Shown in pieces: positions 8,793 through 17,870 of a DNA stretch of 64,000 nucleotides. The notes below the pieces were generated by a model, which worked only from the letters and a program-made list of their open reading frames with translations, had not been told where the DNA came from and made no database searches. How positions within the stretch are numbered: the first letter of the stretch is position 1; each line of letters starts with the position of its first letter. The position numbers were made by a program, and so were the translations under genes. The stretch is taken from the NCBI GenBank assembly GCA_003635315.1, contig PYJD01000040.1, forward strand, positions 129,276 through 193,275, given 5' to 3'. This stretch comes from Candidatus Poribacteria bacterium (GTDB lineage Bacteria > Poribacteria > WGA-4E > WGA-3G).

Positions 8793-10112
8793 ATGATACA
8801 ATTTGAACAAGAAGAATTTGAAAATGCAAGTGCAAAAATTAAGGTTATAGGGGTAGGTGGAGCTGGTGGCAATGCTGTTAGACGGATGATTGAAGCTGCT
8901 CTCACTGGCATTGAATTTTATGCAGTTAATACTGACTCCCAAGCACTTAATACATGCCACGGAGCAACACAAATACAGATAGGAATGAGCACAACAAAAG
9001 GATTAGGGGCTGGGGCTAATCCTGAAGTTGGAAGGGAAGCCGCTGAAGAAGATAGAGAGACTTTACAAGAAATTGTTGATTCTGCAAATATGGTTTTTGT
9101 TGCTGCCGGAATGGGGGGAGGTACAGGAACTGGTGCTGCTCCTGTCGTTGCTTCTCTTGCAAAAGAAAAAGGGGCACTCACTATTGGTGTCGTCACCCGT
9201 CCATTCAACTTTGAAGGAAAACTCAGGGCAGAAAAAGCTGAAATAGGTTTGGAAGAATTAAGAAATAAATCTGATTCGGTTATTGTTGTGCCAAACCAAT
9301 GCTTGATTGACAACTATGACAGAAAACTCCCTATTCAAGATGCTTTTAAATACGGTGATCAAATTTTATTGCACGCTGTTCAAAGCATTTCCGATATTAT
9401 TACTGAGGCTGGAGAAATAAATCTTGACTTTGCTGATGTCGAAACTGTCATGCGTGATGCCGGAACTGCACTAATGGGTATGGGGAAAGCTACAGGAGAT
9501 AACCGCGCACAATTAGCTGCCGCCGCCGCTATTTCATCACCCTTACTTGAAGAAACCAGTATCGCTGGCGCTGTCGGCATGATTGTAAATATCACCGCAC
9601 CACCAGACTTTAATATGCACGAATTAGACGAAGCTATGAAGGTTATTACTGATGCATCGGAAGATGCACAACCTATCTTCGGTTTAGTTTGTAAAGACGA
9701 ATTGGAATTAAATGATGAGGTTTTGGTTACTGTCATCGCAACAGGATTTGACCCACCTTCAGAAGCCACACCTAATCCAACTGGCAGATATAATCCACAA
9801 GGAGGGAATCCTCAGGGCGGTCAATCTAACCCTATGCTACAAGGTAGTCGAGTACGATCATCGGAGACTGGTACACCTGGACGCAATCAACGTTCTAATT
9901 GGGATAGAACTCCACAAGGGAGAGGGGAGGAAGCACAGAACAATACTCCTACCAGACGAAACAATACTCAAAACACCCCAACCCCTCAAGGACAGGAAAA
10001 TCCTGAAGAAGAAAAAGATAATAATGAAGAACAGGATCAGAACCAAGAAAAACAGTGGGATATACCTACATTTCTTAGAGTTCAACAAAGAAGGGATAAA
10101 CGAAAGAATTAG
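8793..10112 (+). CDS. ftsZ: FtsZ, tubulin-like Z-ring GTPase
   Basis: Polymerising GTPase that forms the Z ring. Motifs: KVIGVGGAGGNAVRRM, the tubulin signature GGGTGTGAAPVVA near residues 108-120, NFEGKLRAEKAEIGLEEL, and DNRAQLAAAAAISSPLL. The globular part ends near residue 320. An asparagine-, glutamine- and charge-rich disordered linker of about 100 residues follows, then a C-terminal conserved peptide, WDIPTFLR, followed by a basic tail, which is the expected FtsA-binding site. Start ATG 8793 has AAAGGTGA upstream at a long spacing of about 12. Confidence 0.98.
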   Translation: MIQFEQEEFENASAKIKVIGVGGAGGNAVRRMIEAALTGIEFYAVNTDSQALNTCHGATQIQIGMSTTKGLGAGANPEVGREAAEEDRETLQEIVDSANMVFVAAGMGGGTGTGAAPVVASLAKEKGALTIGVVTRPFNFEGKLRAEKAEIGLEELRNKSDSVIVVPNQCLIDNYDRKLPIQDAFKYGDQILLHAVQSISDIITEAGEINLDFADVETVMRDAGTALMGMGKATGDNRAQLAAAAAISSPLLEETSIAGAVGMIVNITAPPDFNMHELDEAMKVITDASEDAQPIFGLVCKDELELNDEVLVTVIATGFDPPSEATPNPTGRYNPQGGNPQGGQSNPMLQGSRVRSSETGTPGRNQRSNWDRTPQGRGEEAQNNTPTRRNNTQNTPTPQGQENPEEEKDNNEEQDQNQEKQWDIPTFLRVQQRRDKRKN

Positions 10113-10163
10113 ATTATAAATTACTTTTTCTATACAGTATAATATACAATTAGAGGGATTATA

Positions 10164-11906
10164 TTGAACTTACGTGAACACACAAAACAATTACTCTCAA
10201 CAGAAAGGTATGTGGATTCTGATTGTAATGATATAAATAGATTCAGAAAATCAAGTCGATTTGCTCTGGTATACCCCAGTACATATCATCTCGGTATGTC
10301 GAGTCTTGGTGTACAAGTTATTCATGCCACATTAAATAATCGAAGTGATACTTCCTGTGAACGCGTCTTTATTCCTGAACCTAAATATGTTCAGGAACTC
10401 ATAAATAAAAAATCACCACTCTTTTCTTTAGAAACCCAAACACCCCTTCACGATTTTAATATTGTTGGATTTTCTGTCTCGTTTGAATCCGATTATATCA
10501 ATATACCTCGAGCTTTAGAATTAGGAAACATTCCTCCACTGGCAATTAATCGTACCGCATGGGATCCAATTGTTGTTGCCGGAGGAATAAACATCTCCTA
10601 TAACCCGGAACCTATAGCTGATTTCATTGATGTGTTTGTTGTTGGTGAAGCTGAAGAAATTATTCATAATTTCATGGAACAATACCACCAATGGAAGATT
10701 TCTAACGCTACAAGAGATGAGTTGTTAAGTACTTTGGGAACTCAACCCGGTTTATACGTTCCCAGTTTCTATGATATTTCATACAATCAAGATGGTACAG
10801 TAAAGAAAGTTGAGACAAAGGGAGATTTTCCAGAAAAGATTACTTCAGCAGCTGTACCTATACTTGATAATGTAGAGACATGTACAAAGATACATACCCC
10901 TGATACTGAATTCTCAAATGCACATTTAATTGAAATCGTACGCGGTTGTGGTAGACAATGTCGATTCTGTGTAGCAGATTATGCAAGGAGATGGCCAAGA
11001 CACAGATCTGTTGAAAATACCCTTGCACTTGCTGAAAAAGCTCGTGGAATTACGGATAGAATTGGTTTAGTAGGGGCTTCAATTTCAGACCATCCACAGA
11101 TTAATGAAATCGCTTCCGGTTTAGTCAATAAAGGCTTCCGCATTTCCTGTGCATCCCTTAGAGCAGAAACAGTTGAATCACCATTATTGGATGCATTGGC
11201 AGATAGTGATCAGGGAACAATTACAATCGCACCAGAAGTTGCCACAGAAAAACTTCAAAAAATTGTAAATAAAGGTATTCCACGCGAACGTCTCTACTAT
11301 ATCTTTGAAGAAGCTTTAAAACGTGATATTCTCAATCTCCGACTCTATTTTCTTATTGGTGTACCTTATGAAACACCTGAAGATGTTACGGCAATTGCAG
11401 ACATGGCAAAGGAGATGCGGACAATTCTTTTACCTCACGCCAAACGCTCTGGCAAAATTGGTCGTATCAGTTTTACTATTTCTCCTATGGTGCCAAAACC
11501 ACATACACCATTTCAATGGGTTCCAATGGAACCCCCAAAAACTATTTCCAAAAAACTGAATTATTTAAAGCATGAAATTAATCGACTTGGAAGTATTAAG
11601 GTTTCATCAGCAAGCGCACGTTTAGCACATCAAGAAGCTGTTTTCGCGCGGGGTGATCGCAGACTTGGCAAGGTCATCTATGAGCTGGCACAAGGCACCA
11701 CATGGAACAATGCATTTCGGAAATATAGTTTAGCTCCGGATTTCTATGCTTTACGTCAACGGGATTTTAATGAAATTAATCCATGGGATCATCTGGATTT
11801 AAACGTTAAACCGCAATTCCTACAACTTGAACATAATAAATACGAAAAGGGTTTTATGACCAGTCAATGCGACACAAGTGTTTGTAAAAAATGTGGGGCA
11901 TGCTAA
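10164..11906 (+). CDS. B12-binding-type radical SAM protein (TIGR03960-like)
   Basis: Radical SAM enzyme of unknown substrate. The N-terminal part (ALVYPSTYHLGMSSLGVQVIHATL, then VGFSVSFESDYINIPRALEL, VVAGGINISYNPEPIADFIDVFVVGEAEE) resembles the B12-binding-like domain. The iron-sulfur motif CGRQCRFC (Cys about 262, 266, 269) starts the radical SAM domain. TIAPEVATEKLQKIVNKGI is typical of the family, and a Cys-rich tail (CDTSVCKKCGAC) ends it. In many bacteria this protein is joined to or followed by a DUF2344 partner and rpl/rne genes; none is here. TTG start at 10164 is supported by GAGGG six bases upstream. Confidence 0.85.
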   Translation: MNLREHTKQLLSTERYVDSDCNDINRFRKSSRFALVYPSTYHLGMSSLGVQVIHATLNNRSDTSCERVFIPEPKYVQELINKKSPLFSLETQTPLHDFNIVGFSVSFESDYINIPRALELGNIPPLAINRTAWDPIVVAGGINISYNPEPIADFIDVFVVGEAEEIIHNFMEQYHQWKISNATRDELLSTLGTQPGLYVPSFYDISYNQDGTVKKVETKGDFPEKITSAAVPILDNVETCTKIHTPDTEFSNAHLIEIVRGCGRQCRFCVADYARRWPRHRSVENTLALAEKARGITDRIGLVGASISDHPQINEIASGLVNKGFRISCASLRAETVESPLLDALADSDQGTITIAPEVATEKLQKIVNKGIPRERLYYIFEEALKRDILNLRLYFLIGVPYETPEDVTAIADMAKEMRTILLPHAKRSGKIGRISFTISPMVPKPHTPFQWVPMEPPKTISKKLNYLKHEINRLGSIKVSSASARLAHQEAVFARGDRRLGKVIYELAQGTTWNNAFRKYSLAPDFYALRQRDFNEINPWDHLDLNVKPQFLQLEHNKYEKGFMTSQCDTSVCKKCGAC

Positions 11907-11993
11907 TTATTGAATGTATTAAACTACTAAAAAGTGATTATTCTATCTTTTAATGAATAATCAGAATATTGACTCAATGAAGGAGGCAAAGCA

Positions 11994-12767
11994 GTGTTAA
12001 AACTTAAAAAATTACCAACGCTTCTACTTCTAACCTTTATTTTTGTTACCATTACCTCTCTTTCTTATGCTGGTTTAGACGACAAATCGCTTGTATTATA
12101 TCTCTCCTTTGATGAAGGGGCAGGAAACACAGCTAAAGATGGGTCTGAATACGGACATGATGGAGAACTAATGAAAGGTCCAAAATGGGTTGATGGAAAA
12201 AGCGGAAAAGCAATTGAATTTGATGGGACAAAAAGCCAATATGTTATTGTTCCTATCAATGACACCTTGCAATTAAGAGAACAGTTTTCCGTTGTATTTT
12301 GGGTCAAACGTGGAGATACACAAATACGAGCTTGGAATTATATGGTTGCCGGTGGATCCCTAAAATGGGCTGTCATTTTTAATAAAGATAACCAAAAAAC
12401 TTTCGTTTACACAAATGGAGGTGGATGGGGTCTTAGAGGTCAAACCGATGGTACTCAACCTGAAGACTGGGTACATATCACCTTAACACATGATACGAAA
12501 TCTGCAGTAAACATCTATTACGATGGCAAAAAAGCCGGTGGTGGAGGAAAACCACCTACTGTTGCTGAAATCGATGGTTCTGTGATGGTCGGCGCAAGAC
12601 ATCCCGGTCAAGAATTCTTCACTGGGGTGATTGATGAGGTTTATCTCTTTGATCGTATTATTACTGAAGATGAGATCAATACTATCAAAGACGGGGGGTT
12701 TACACCAGTAAAACCGGCAGATAAATTATCTACCACATGGGGTGTCATTAAGGCAAAACGCCATTAG
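11994..12767 (+). CDS. Secreted LamG/concanavalin-like domain protein with TTWG tail
   Basis: Sec signal peptide (LPTLLLLTFIFVTITSLSYA) followed by a single jelly-roll domain of the LamG type: LVLYLSFDEGAGNTAKDGS, GKAIEFDG, FSVVFWVKR, WVHITLTHD, NIYYDGKKAG, and FFTGVIDEVYLFDRIITEDEI. Such domains usually bind glycans or proteins at the cell surface; the ligand is unknown. The last 13 residues include STTWGVIKAK, a tail shared with two other proteins in this window. GTG 11994 is fixed by AAGGAGG seven bases upstream. It ends at a strong terminator. Confidence 0.8.
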   Translation: MLKLKKLPTLLLLTFIFVTITSLSYAGLDDKSLVLYLSFDEGAGNTAKDGSEYGHDGELMKGPKWVDGKSGKAIEFDGTKSQYVIVPINDTLQLREQFSVVFWVKRGDTQIRAWNYMVAGGSLKWAVIFNKDNQKTFVYTNGGGWGLRGQTDGTQPEDWVHITLTHDTKSAVNIYYDGKKAGGGGKPPTVAEIDGSVMVGARHPGQEFFTGVIDEVYLFDRIITEDEINTIKDGGFTPVKPADKLSTTWGVIKAKRH

Positions 12768-12777
12768 TAAGATTATT

Positions 12778-12811
12778 CTCAAGGGCAGTTATATTTCTGC
12801 CCTTGAGTTTT
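12778..12811 (+). terminator. Rho-independent terminator after the LamG gene
   Basis: Perfect 11-bp stem CTCAAGGGCAG / CTGCCCTTGAG with an 8-base loop, followed by TTTT. It lies ten bases after the LamG stop. Confidence 0.9.
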
Positions 12812-12873
12812 ATTAAATCCCCTTATCCTCTAATATATCGGAATCGGTTCTGTGCCACATTCCGCTTCATCTC

Positions 12874-12990
12874 TAATACCAATTCTGATATATAATGTCT
12901 CTCTTGTAGCATAAACTTTCCAGTTTGTGCCACATTCCGCTTCATTTCTAATAATAGGTAATGGGACAAAAATTAATTGAAATGGTATCA
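12874..12990. repeat. MITE-like repeat, copy 1
   Basis: About 117 bp. The ends are TAATACCAATTCTGAT and ATTGAAATGGTATCA, imperfect terminal inverted repeats. The core GTAGCATAAACTTTCCAGTTTGTGC folds into a hairpin and is shared with the copies at 53.0 and 59.4 kb. An extra copy of the internal segment GTGCCACATTCCGCTTCAT lies just to the left (12852 on), suggesting a partial tandem duplication. It ends 85 bp before the TPR gene. Confidence 0.7.
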
Positions 12991-13075
12991 GTTAACTTCA
13001 ATATCCAGTAAACCAATATATTTCCAACACGTACTCACCATTCTTAGATCCTGCAGACTCCAATTACTAAGACTA

Positions 13076-14347
13076 ATGCGTATATTAATAAATGCTACTA
13101 TACTTATTATATGTGGCATAATATGCAATCTCTCCTATGCCGACCAAGTTAATGAATATTACAAAAGCGGCAAAAGATATATGGATGATGGACGATTTCA
13201 CAAAGCTTTAAATGAACTAAATAAAGCCATTGCCTCCATAAATACACATACAAGTCCTGACCTAATCTCCGAGATTCATTACAATATCGGTTCCGTTCAT
13301 TTCCACCTGGAAGAATTTGAAAAAGCAATCTCAGAATATAATAAAGCCATTGAAATCAAGAGTGATTCTCCAATTTTTTACAACGCTTTGGGTATAGTCT
13401 ATTCTGAAACCAAACAATATAAAAAAGCATTAGATACATATCACAAAGTAATAAAATATTCCCCAAAAACAGCGGAACCCTATTTCAATATTGGATTAGT
13501 TCAATACAATCAAGGCAACTTCTCTTCTGCAATTGATGCCTTCAGACAGGCAATTGGTGTTGATAAAAAATGGACTGATGCCTATATCGGGTTGGGTGAT
13601 ATATATCTTAAACAAGGAAAACTCTCTAAATCAGAACAGGAATATAATAACGCCTTACAAGTAAAATCCGATAGTATTGGCGCATTAATTGGTTTAGGTA
13701 AGGTATACTTGAGACAAGACAATACTGACAAAGCAAAACCTATTTTTCAACAGGTTATTAAAATCCAGAAAGACTATACAGATGCACATTTCCAAATTGC
13801 ACAGCTATATATTAAAAATGGAGAGAAGGATAAAGCTGAAAAAACTATGGAATACTTCAAAGTTCTAAGGGATACAGATCCACTTCTCGTAAAAGCACAA
13901 AAATGGGTGAAAATACATCCTGATGATCCAAAAGGATATAATAATTTGGGAATTCTACTCCTTACGCGACGATGTTATGAGAAGGCAATTCTAAACTATA
14001 AAAAGGCTATAACCCTTTCTCCTAACTTAGCTTCAGCACATTATAACTTAGGACTTGCATACCATAAACAAGAAAAAAGAGAACTGGCGATCAATGCCTA
14101 CCTACTTGCCATCAAAAACGACTCAGAACTCGCTATCGCACATAATAATTTGGCAGTCTGCTATTCTGAATTAAACACAAATCTAAACAAAGCACTCTCC
14201 CATTCGCTTATTGCAACTAAGAAGATTCCATCAAATCCAAATTACTGGGATACTTTGGCAACTATCTATAAACAACTTGGTTCTATACAAGAAGCACAAC
14301 AAGCTCGTGAAAAACAAATTTCACTTTTAAGGCAATCACAAAAATGA
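13076..14347 (+). CDS. Exported TPR-repeat protein
   Basis: Tetratricopeptide repeat protein, probably periplasmic or extracellular. The track start at 12977 runs into the adjacent repeat element; ATG 13076 gives a clean signal peptide (MRILINATILIICGIICNLSYA). About ten TPR units follow, for example AEPYFNIGLVQYNQGNFSSAIDAF and ASAHYNLGLAYHKQEKRELAI. TPRs are protein-protein scaffolds; no enzymatic domain is visible. The stop overlaps the next gene's start by four bases (ATGA), so it is translationally coupled to the ASPIC/UnbV protein. The same gene pair recurs at 44-48 kb. Confidence 0.82.
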   Translation: MRILINATILIICGIICNLSYADQVNEYYKSGKRYMDDGRFHKALNELNKAIASINTHTSPDLISEIHYNIGSVHFHLEEFEKAISEYNKAIEIKSDSPIFYNALGIVYSETKQYKKALDTYHKVIKYSPKTAEPYFNIGLVQYNQGNFSSAIDAFRQAIGVDKKWTDAYIGLGDIYLKQGKLSKSEQEYNNALQVKSDSIGALIGLGKVYLRQDNTDKAKPIFQQVIKIQKDYTDAHFQIAQLYIKNGEKDKAEKTMEYFKVLRDTDPLLVKAQKWVKIHPDDPKGYNNLGILLLTRRCYEKAILNYKKAITLSPNLASAHYNLGLAYHKQEKRELAINAYLLAIKNDSELAIAHNNLAVCYSELNTNLNKALSHSLIATKKIPSNPNYWDTLATIYKQLGSIQEAQQAREKQISLLRQSQK

Positions 14348-16041
14348 GATGGTTCGGGTGTATTTTTCTCTGTCTTGTTTTCATGAACCCTATCCTTCAT
14401 TCTGAAGTAAAATTTGTTGATGTCACAAAAAATGCTGGTATAGACTTTACTCATTTTGATGGTCGAACCGGTGAGAAATACCTAATAGAAACACTCGGAT
14501 CTGGCGCACTGTTTCTTGATTATGATAATGATTCATATCTCGACCTATATATAATTAACGCAACAAATATCCCACCCCATACCCCATCTTTAAAAAACAA
14601 CTCTCCCACTAAATATCATCCAATTAACTCTCTGTATCGTAACAATGGTGATGGCACATTCACTGATAAGACTGAGGCAGCAAGAATCGGAGATACTGGC
14701 TATGGTGTCGGCTGTGCTGCAGCTGACATAAATAATGATGGTTTCACAGACATTTTCATTACAAATTTTGGTATAAACCGACTCTATCTAAACAATAGTG
14801 ACGGAACTTTCTCGGATGTAACCAAACGAGCAGGAGTTGGAGATGAACGGTGGGGAACTGGTTGTGCTTTCCTCGACTATAATTTAGATGGATATGTTGA
14901 CCTATATGTTGTCAACTATATGAAGTATTCTGTTGAAAATGACCGTGGTTGGGAATCACGTGGTCAACGAATATACTGCAGTCCAGTTGATCAACTGGAT
15001 AGAACTCAATTTCAAAGTGAACCAGATATTCTCTATAAAAACAATGGAGACGGAACATTCACAGATACTACAAATGCTGCAGGTATCTTACATCGATCAC
15101 TTGGACTCGCAGTCGCAGTGGGGGATTATAATAATGATGGGTATCCAGACATACACGTAGCAAATGATATGGAACCAGATATACTATATAAGAACAACAG
15201 AGATGGTACATTTACTGATACGACAGATTTCACAGGCACAGGTTATGACGATAATGGAATCCCTGGAAGTGGTATGGGAAGTGCTTTTGGGGATTATAAT
15301 AATGATGGATTCCTTGACTTACTTGTAAGTAATGCCCCAACACAACACGCAATCCTATATCGGAGTGAAGAGGCACAATTTTATCAGGACACTTCATTTC
15401 TATCTGGAATTGGTGCTATTACACTCCCTTATTTTAAATGGGCAGTAGAATTTATCGACTTTAACAACGATGGGTTATTAGATATCTATGTTTGTAACGG
15501 ACATCTACAGGATAACATACATCAGTTTTCCGATGACACATACCCACAGGTAGATCTTCTTTTTCAAAACAATTATAAAAATGGTAAATATACCTTCCAA
15601 GAAATCTCGCAGACAACAGGGTTAGTCCGTTTAACAAATACTGTAGGACGAGCAGCAGCTTTTGGTGATTATGATAATGATGGAGATATAGATGTATTTC
15701 TTAATCACTCAAATCAACCCGCAAAATTACTACGAAATGATGGTGGAAACTCACAGAATTGGATAATAGTAAATGCTATTGGAACAAAGAGTAATACATC
15801 CGGCATAGGTACCAAGATATTTCTAAAGACAGGTGAATTAACTTTGTATAGAGAGATTCACAGTGGTTCAAGCTATCTATCCCAAAACGATCTCAGATCA
15901 CATTTCGGTTTAGGTAAAAACAATACTATTGAAACACTTGAGTTACAATGGTCTACAGGTAAAAAAGAGATAATTCGAAATATAAAAAGCAATCAAATAA
16001 TCACCATCAAAGAAGGCTATGGTATAGTAAAATCCCAATGA
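14344..16041 (+). CDS. Secreted FG-GAP/VCBS repeat protein with ASPIC/UnbV domain
   Basis: CRTAC1-like secreted beta-propeller. A signal peptide of about 20 residues is followed by repeated calcium-binding-type units (LFLDYDNDSYLDLYI, ADINNDGFTDIFI, GDYNNDGYPDIHV, GDYDNDGDIDVFL) and NNGDGTFTD spacers. The last 90 residues form an ASPIC/UnbV domain (GIGTKIFLKTG, REIHSGSSYLSQNDLRSHFGLG). Function in bacteria is not established; adhesion or surface binding is the usual guess. It is closest in this window to the protein at 46325, including the IYCSP/IYCGP insert. Confidence 0.85.
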   Translation: MRWFGCIFLCLVFMNPILHSEVKFVDVTKNAGIDFTHFDGRTGEKYLIETLGSGALFLDYDNDSYLDLYIINATNIPPHTPSLKNNSPTKYHPINSLYRNNGDGTFTDKTEAARIGDTGYGVGCAAADINNDGFTDIFITNFGINRLYLNNSDGTFSDVTKRAGVGDERWGTGCAFLDYNLDGYVDLYVVNYMKYSVENDRGWESRGQRIYCSPVDQLDRTQFQSEPDILYKNNGDGTFTDTTNAAGILHRSLGLAVAVGDYNNDGYPDIHVANDMEPDILYKNNRDGTFTDTTDFTGTGYDDNGIPGSGMGSAFGDYNNDGFLDLLVSNAPTQHAILYRSEEAQFYQDTSFLSGIGAITLPYFKWAVEFIDFNNDGLLDIYVCNGHLQDNIHQFSDDTYPQVDLLFQNNYKNGKYTFQEISQTTGLVRLTNTVGRAAAFGDYDNDGDIDVFLNHSNQPAKLLRNDGGNSQNWIIVNAIGTKSNTSGIGTKIFLKTGELTLYREIHSGSSYLSQNDLRSHFGLGKNNTIETLELQWSTGKKEIIRNIKSNQIITIKEGYGIVKSQ

Positions 16042-16220
16042 ATTAATTGATACCTAATACCAAGAGCAATCTTCAACTCATACTATTAACGCAACATTAT
16101 CCCTTTAGAAAAACTGTTATTAGAGGTCAAAAAATCCACTCCCTTCTAATATTCTGCCAGAAAAAAGTAAAAATATTTGAAGAAAATTGAATGAATAAAC
16201 ATCACATATATGCAAAAGAG

Positions 16221-16249
16221 TTGACAGAATAGTAAACATACGTTACAAT
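16221..16249 (+). promoter_or_regulatory. Near-consensus sigma70 promoter
   Basis: TTGACA, 17 bases, TACAAT. The predicted transcription start near 16256 is about 50 bases upstream of the doubtful ORF at 16306. The transcript could equally be non-coding. Confidence 0.65.
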
Positions 16250-16305
16250 AACATATAGAGAATGATTTATATACTAACACTAAAATATAAAATAAGTAAA
16301 ATCAA

Positions 16306-16791
16306 ATGATTAAAGAAAATTTATACACAGTAAAACTAATACCTATCATGTCATACATTTTTATGGAGAATATAGTGTTAAGAAATCCATCAAGAGTACT
16401 TTTTTATTTTTTAGCAGAAATTCGTAAATTGGCTGTAAACATAGGTGGCTACTTACTTTATAGCGACTATGCTAAAATTGGGGTTACAGAAAAATGTTAC
16501 GATTTCGTAACTTTTTCACATAAAAATAACATACTGTTTTCTGACTGTCCAGTACAATCAAACTATCAAGTAAACAAAGACAGAAAAACTTACAATTATC
16601 TGTTGTGGAGTATTTCCAGAAAAAAAATGGAAAACACAAAAACACACAATTTCAGAATTTTAACTATTCTAAAAAAAACACCGATGAACACAGACTGTGA
16701 CAGGGCGGACAGAAGTTTTTCTAATGGCACACCATGTGACAAAAAGTGTAACATATTAAATGATATGATATTTATATTATTACTATTGTGA
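16306..16791 (+). CDS. Doubtful 161-residue ORF
   Basis: No family recognised. The translation is rich in Lys, Asn, Ile and Cys, has no domain pattern, and ends in a hydrophobic FILLLL. There is no Shine-Dalgarno sequence before ATG 16306. In its favour, a near-consensus promoter lies just upstream and the frame is long for AT-rich DNA. The 3' part contains an AACACCGATGAACACAGAC phrase that looks like a dispersed repeat rather than coding sequence. It may be a false ORF or a non-coding transcript. Confidence 0.25.
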   Translation: MIKENLYTVKLIPIMSYIFMENIVLRNPSRVLFYFLAEIRKLAVNIGGYLLYSDYAKIGVTEKCYDFVTFSHKNNILFSDCPVQSNYQVNKDRKTYNYLLWSISRKKMENTKTHNFRILTILKKTPMNTDCDRADRSFSNGTPCDKKCNILNDMIFILLLL

Positions 16792-16856
16792 AATGCTAAA
16801 TAGGAGGAAATTAGATAAAATTACCTTCATCTACGCATCCAACAATTTTGTCATAC

Positions 16857-16885
16857 TTGACAGACTTACAGAAATAGGATATTAT
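16857..16885 (+). promoter_or_regulatory. Promoter of the PhyH gene
   Basis: TTGACA, 17 bases, TATTAT, about 70 bases upstream of the PhyH start codon. Confidence 0.7.
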
Positions 16886-16957
16886 GCCTCTACTCATGTC
16901 ACAAGAATAAATTATAACTATTTATCCTTTCTGTAGAAGCAATGCAAAGGATTGAAA

Positions 16958-17779
16958 ATGCCAATAACAGATGCTATGCCAGAACTCAAGAGAGAACTGA
17001 GATTCTTTCCTGTAGAAAATGACATCCCATCAACCTTAACATCTGAACAGATCCAACAATTCAATGAAGATGGTTATATCTGCCCACTTGATGTATTCTC
17101 TGAAGATGAAATTTCAAAACATCGAGAATACTTCAACCAACTTATGGACAAAGTTTTAGAAGAGGGTGGTAATAGTTATTCAATCAATGGTTGGCATACA
17201 AGAAGTGCAGGTATTCATGATCTTGTAACCGACGGAAGAATATCTGATTATGTTCAAGATTTACTTGGAAAAGACCTAATCTGTTGGGGAACACATTACT
17301 TCTGTAAGTTGCCAGGAGAAGAGAAACAGGTCAGTTGGCACCAAGATGCTTCCTACTGGCCCCTGTCACCAAGTAAAACTGTAACCGTATGGTTAGCAAT
17401 TGATGATGCTTCAGTTGAAAATGGAGCAATGACTGTTATTCCAAAATCACATCTACATGGACAAATTGCATTTGAACGGAGTACTGCTGAGGAAAAGAAC
17501 GTATTAGGACAAACTGTAATCGACGCAGAACAATATGGTGACTCTCCTGTGCCTTTTGAAATGAAAGCTGGACAGCTCTCACTACATTCAGATCTATTAC
17601 TACATGGGTCGGAACCAAACACATCCGACAGACGACGATGTGGTTTGACTATGCGATTTGTTCCACCTGAAGTAAAAGCAGCCAATAACTGGAACCAACG
17701 CGCAATTATCACAAGAGGAGATGATCCAAGTGGACATTGGGTGCACAATCCTCGACCAACTGAAGATTCTATAAACTAA
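16958..17779 (+). CDS. Phytanoyl-CoA dioxygenase (PhyH) family protein
   Basis: Cytoplasmic Fe(II)/2-oxoglutarate-dependent oxygenase. The iron triad is visible: His128-x-Asp130 in WHQDASYW and a distal His near 216 in LHSDLLLHGSEPN. An Arg in RRCGLTMRFVPPE could bind 2-oxoglutarate. The N-terminus QFNEDGYICPLDVFSEDEI is typical of PhyH. The substrate cannot be read from sequence; this family is greatly expanded in Poribacteria. ATG 16958 is preferred over TTG 16952 because AAAGG lies seven bases before it. It has its own promoter. Confidence 0.9.
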   Translation: MPITDAMPELKRELRFFPVENDIPSTLTSEQIQQFNEDGYICPLDVFSEDEISKHREYFNQLMDKVLEEGGNSYSINGWHTRSAGIHDLVTDGRISDYVQDLLGKDLICWGTHYFCKLPGEEKQVSWHQDASYWPLSPSKTVTVWLAIDDASVENGAMTVIPKSHLHGQIAFERSTAEEKNVLGQTVIDAEQYGDSPVPFEMKAGQLSLHSDLLLHGSEPNTSDRRRCGLTMRFVPPEVKAANNWNQRAIITRGDDPSGHWVHNPRPTEDSIN

Positions 17780-17790
17780 CTATGTAGGTA

Positions 17791-17819
17791 TTGAAATTTG
17801 AACTGTATTATTCTATCAT
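17791..17819 (+). promoter_or_regulatory. Candidate promoter of the NTT-like carrier
   Basis: TTGAAA, 17 bases, TATCAT, five of six matches in each box, about 50 bases before ATG 17871. Confidence 0.5.
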
Positions 17820-17870
17820 ATCACAACAATACACCATCAGATTGCTCGCTTATTTCTATCATGTGAATTA

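Noticed and set aside
9858-10088. Minus-strand ORF opposite the ftsZ linker
   Set aside because: Shadow of the low-complexity, charged ftsZ linker; no start signal or independent family pattern.
12977-13075. N-terminal extension of the TPR protein in the ORF track
   Set aside because: It begins inside the MITE copy, and starting at 13076 gives a proper signal peptide.
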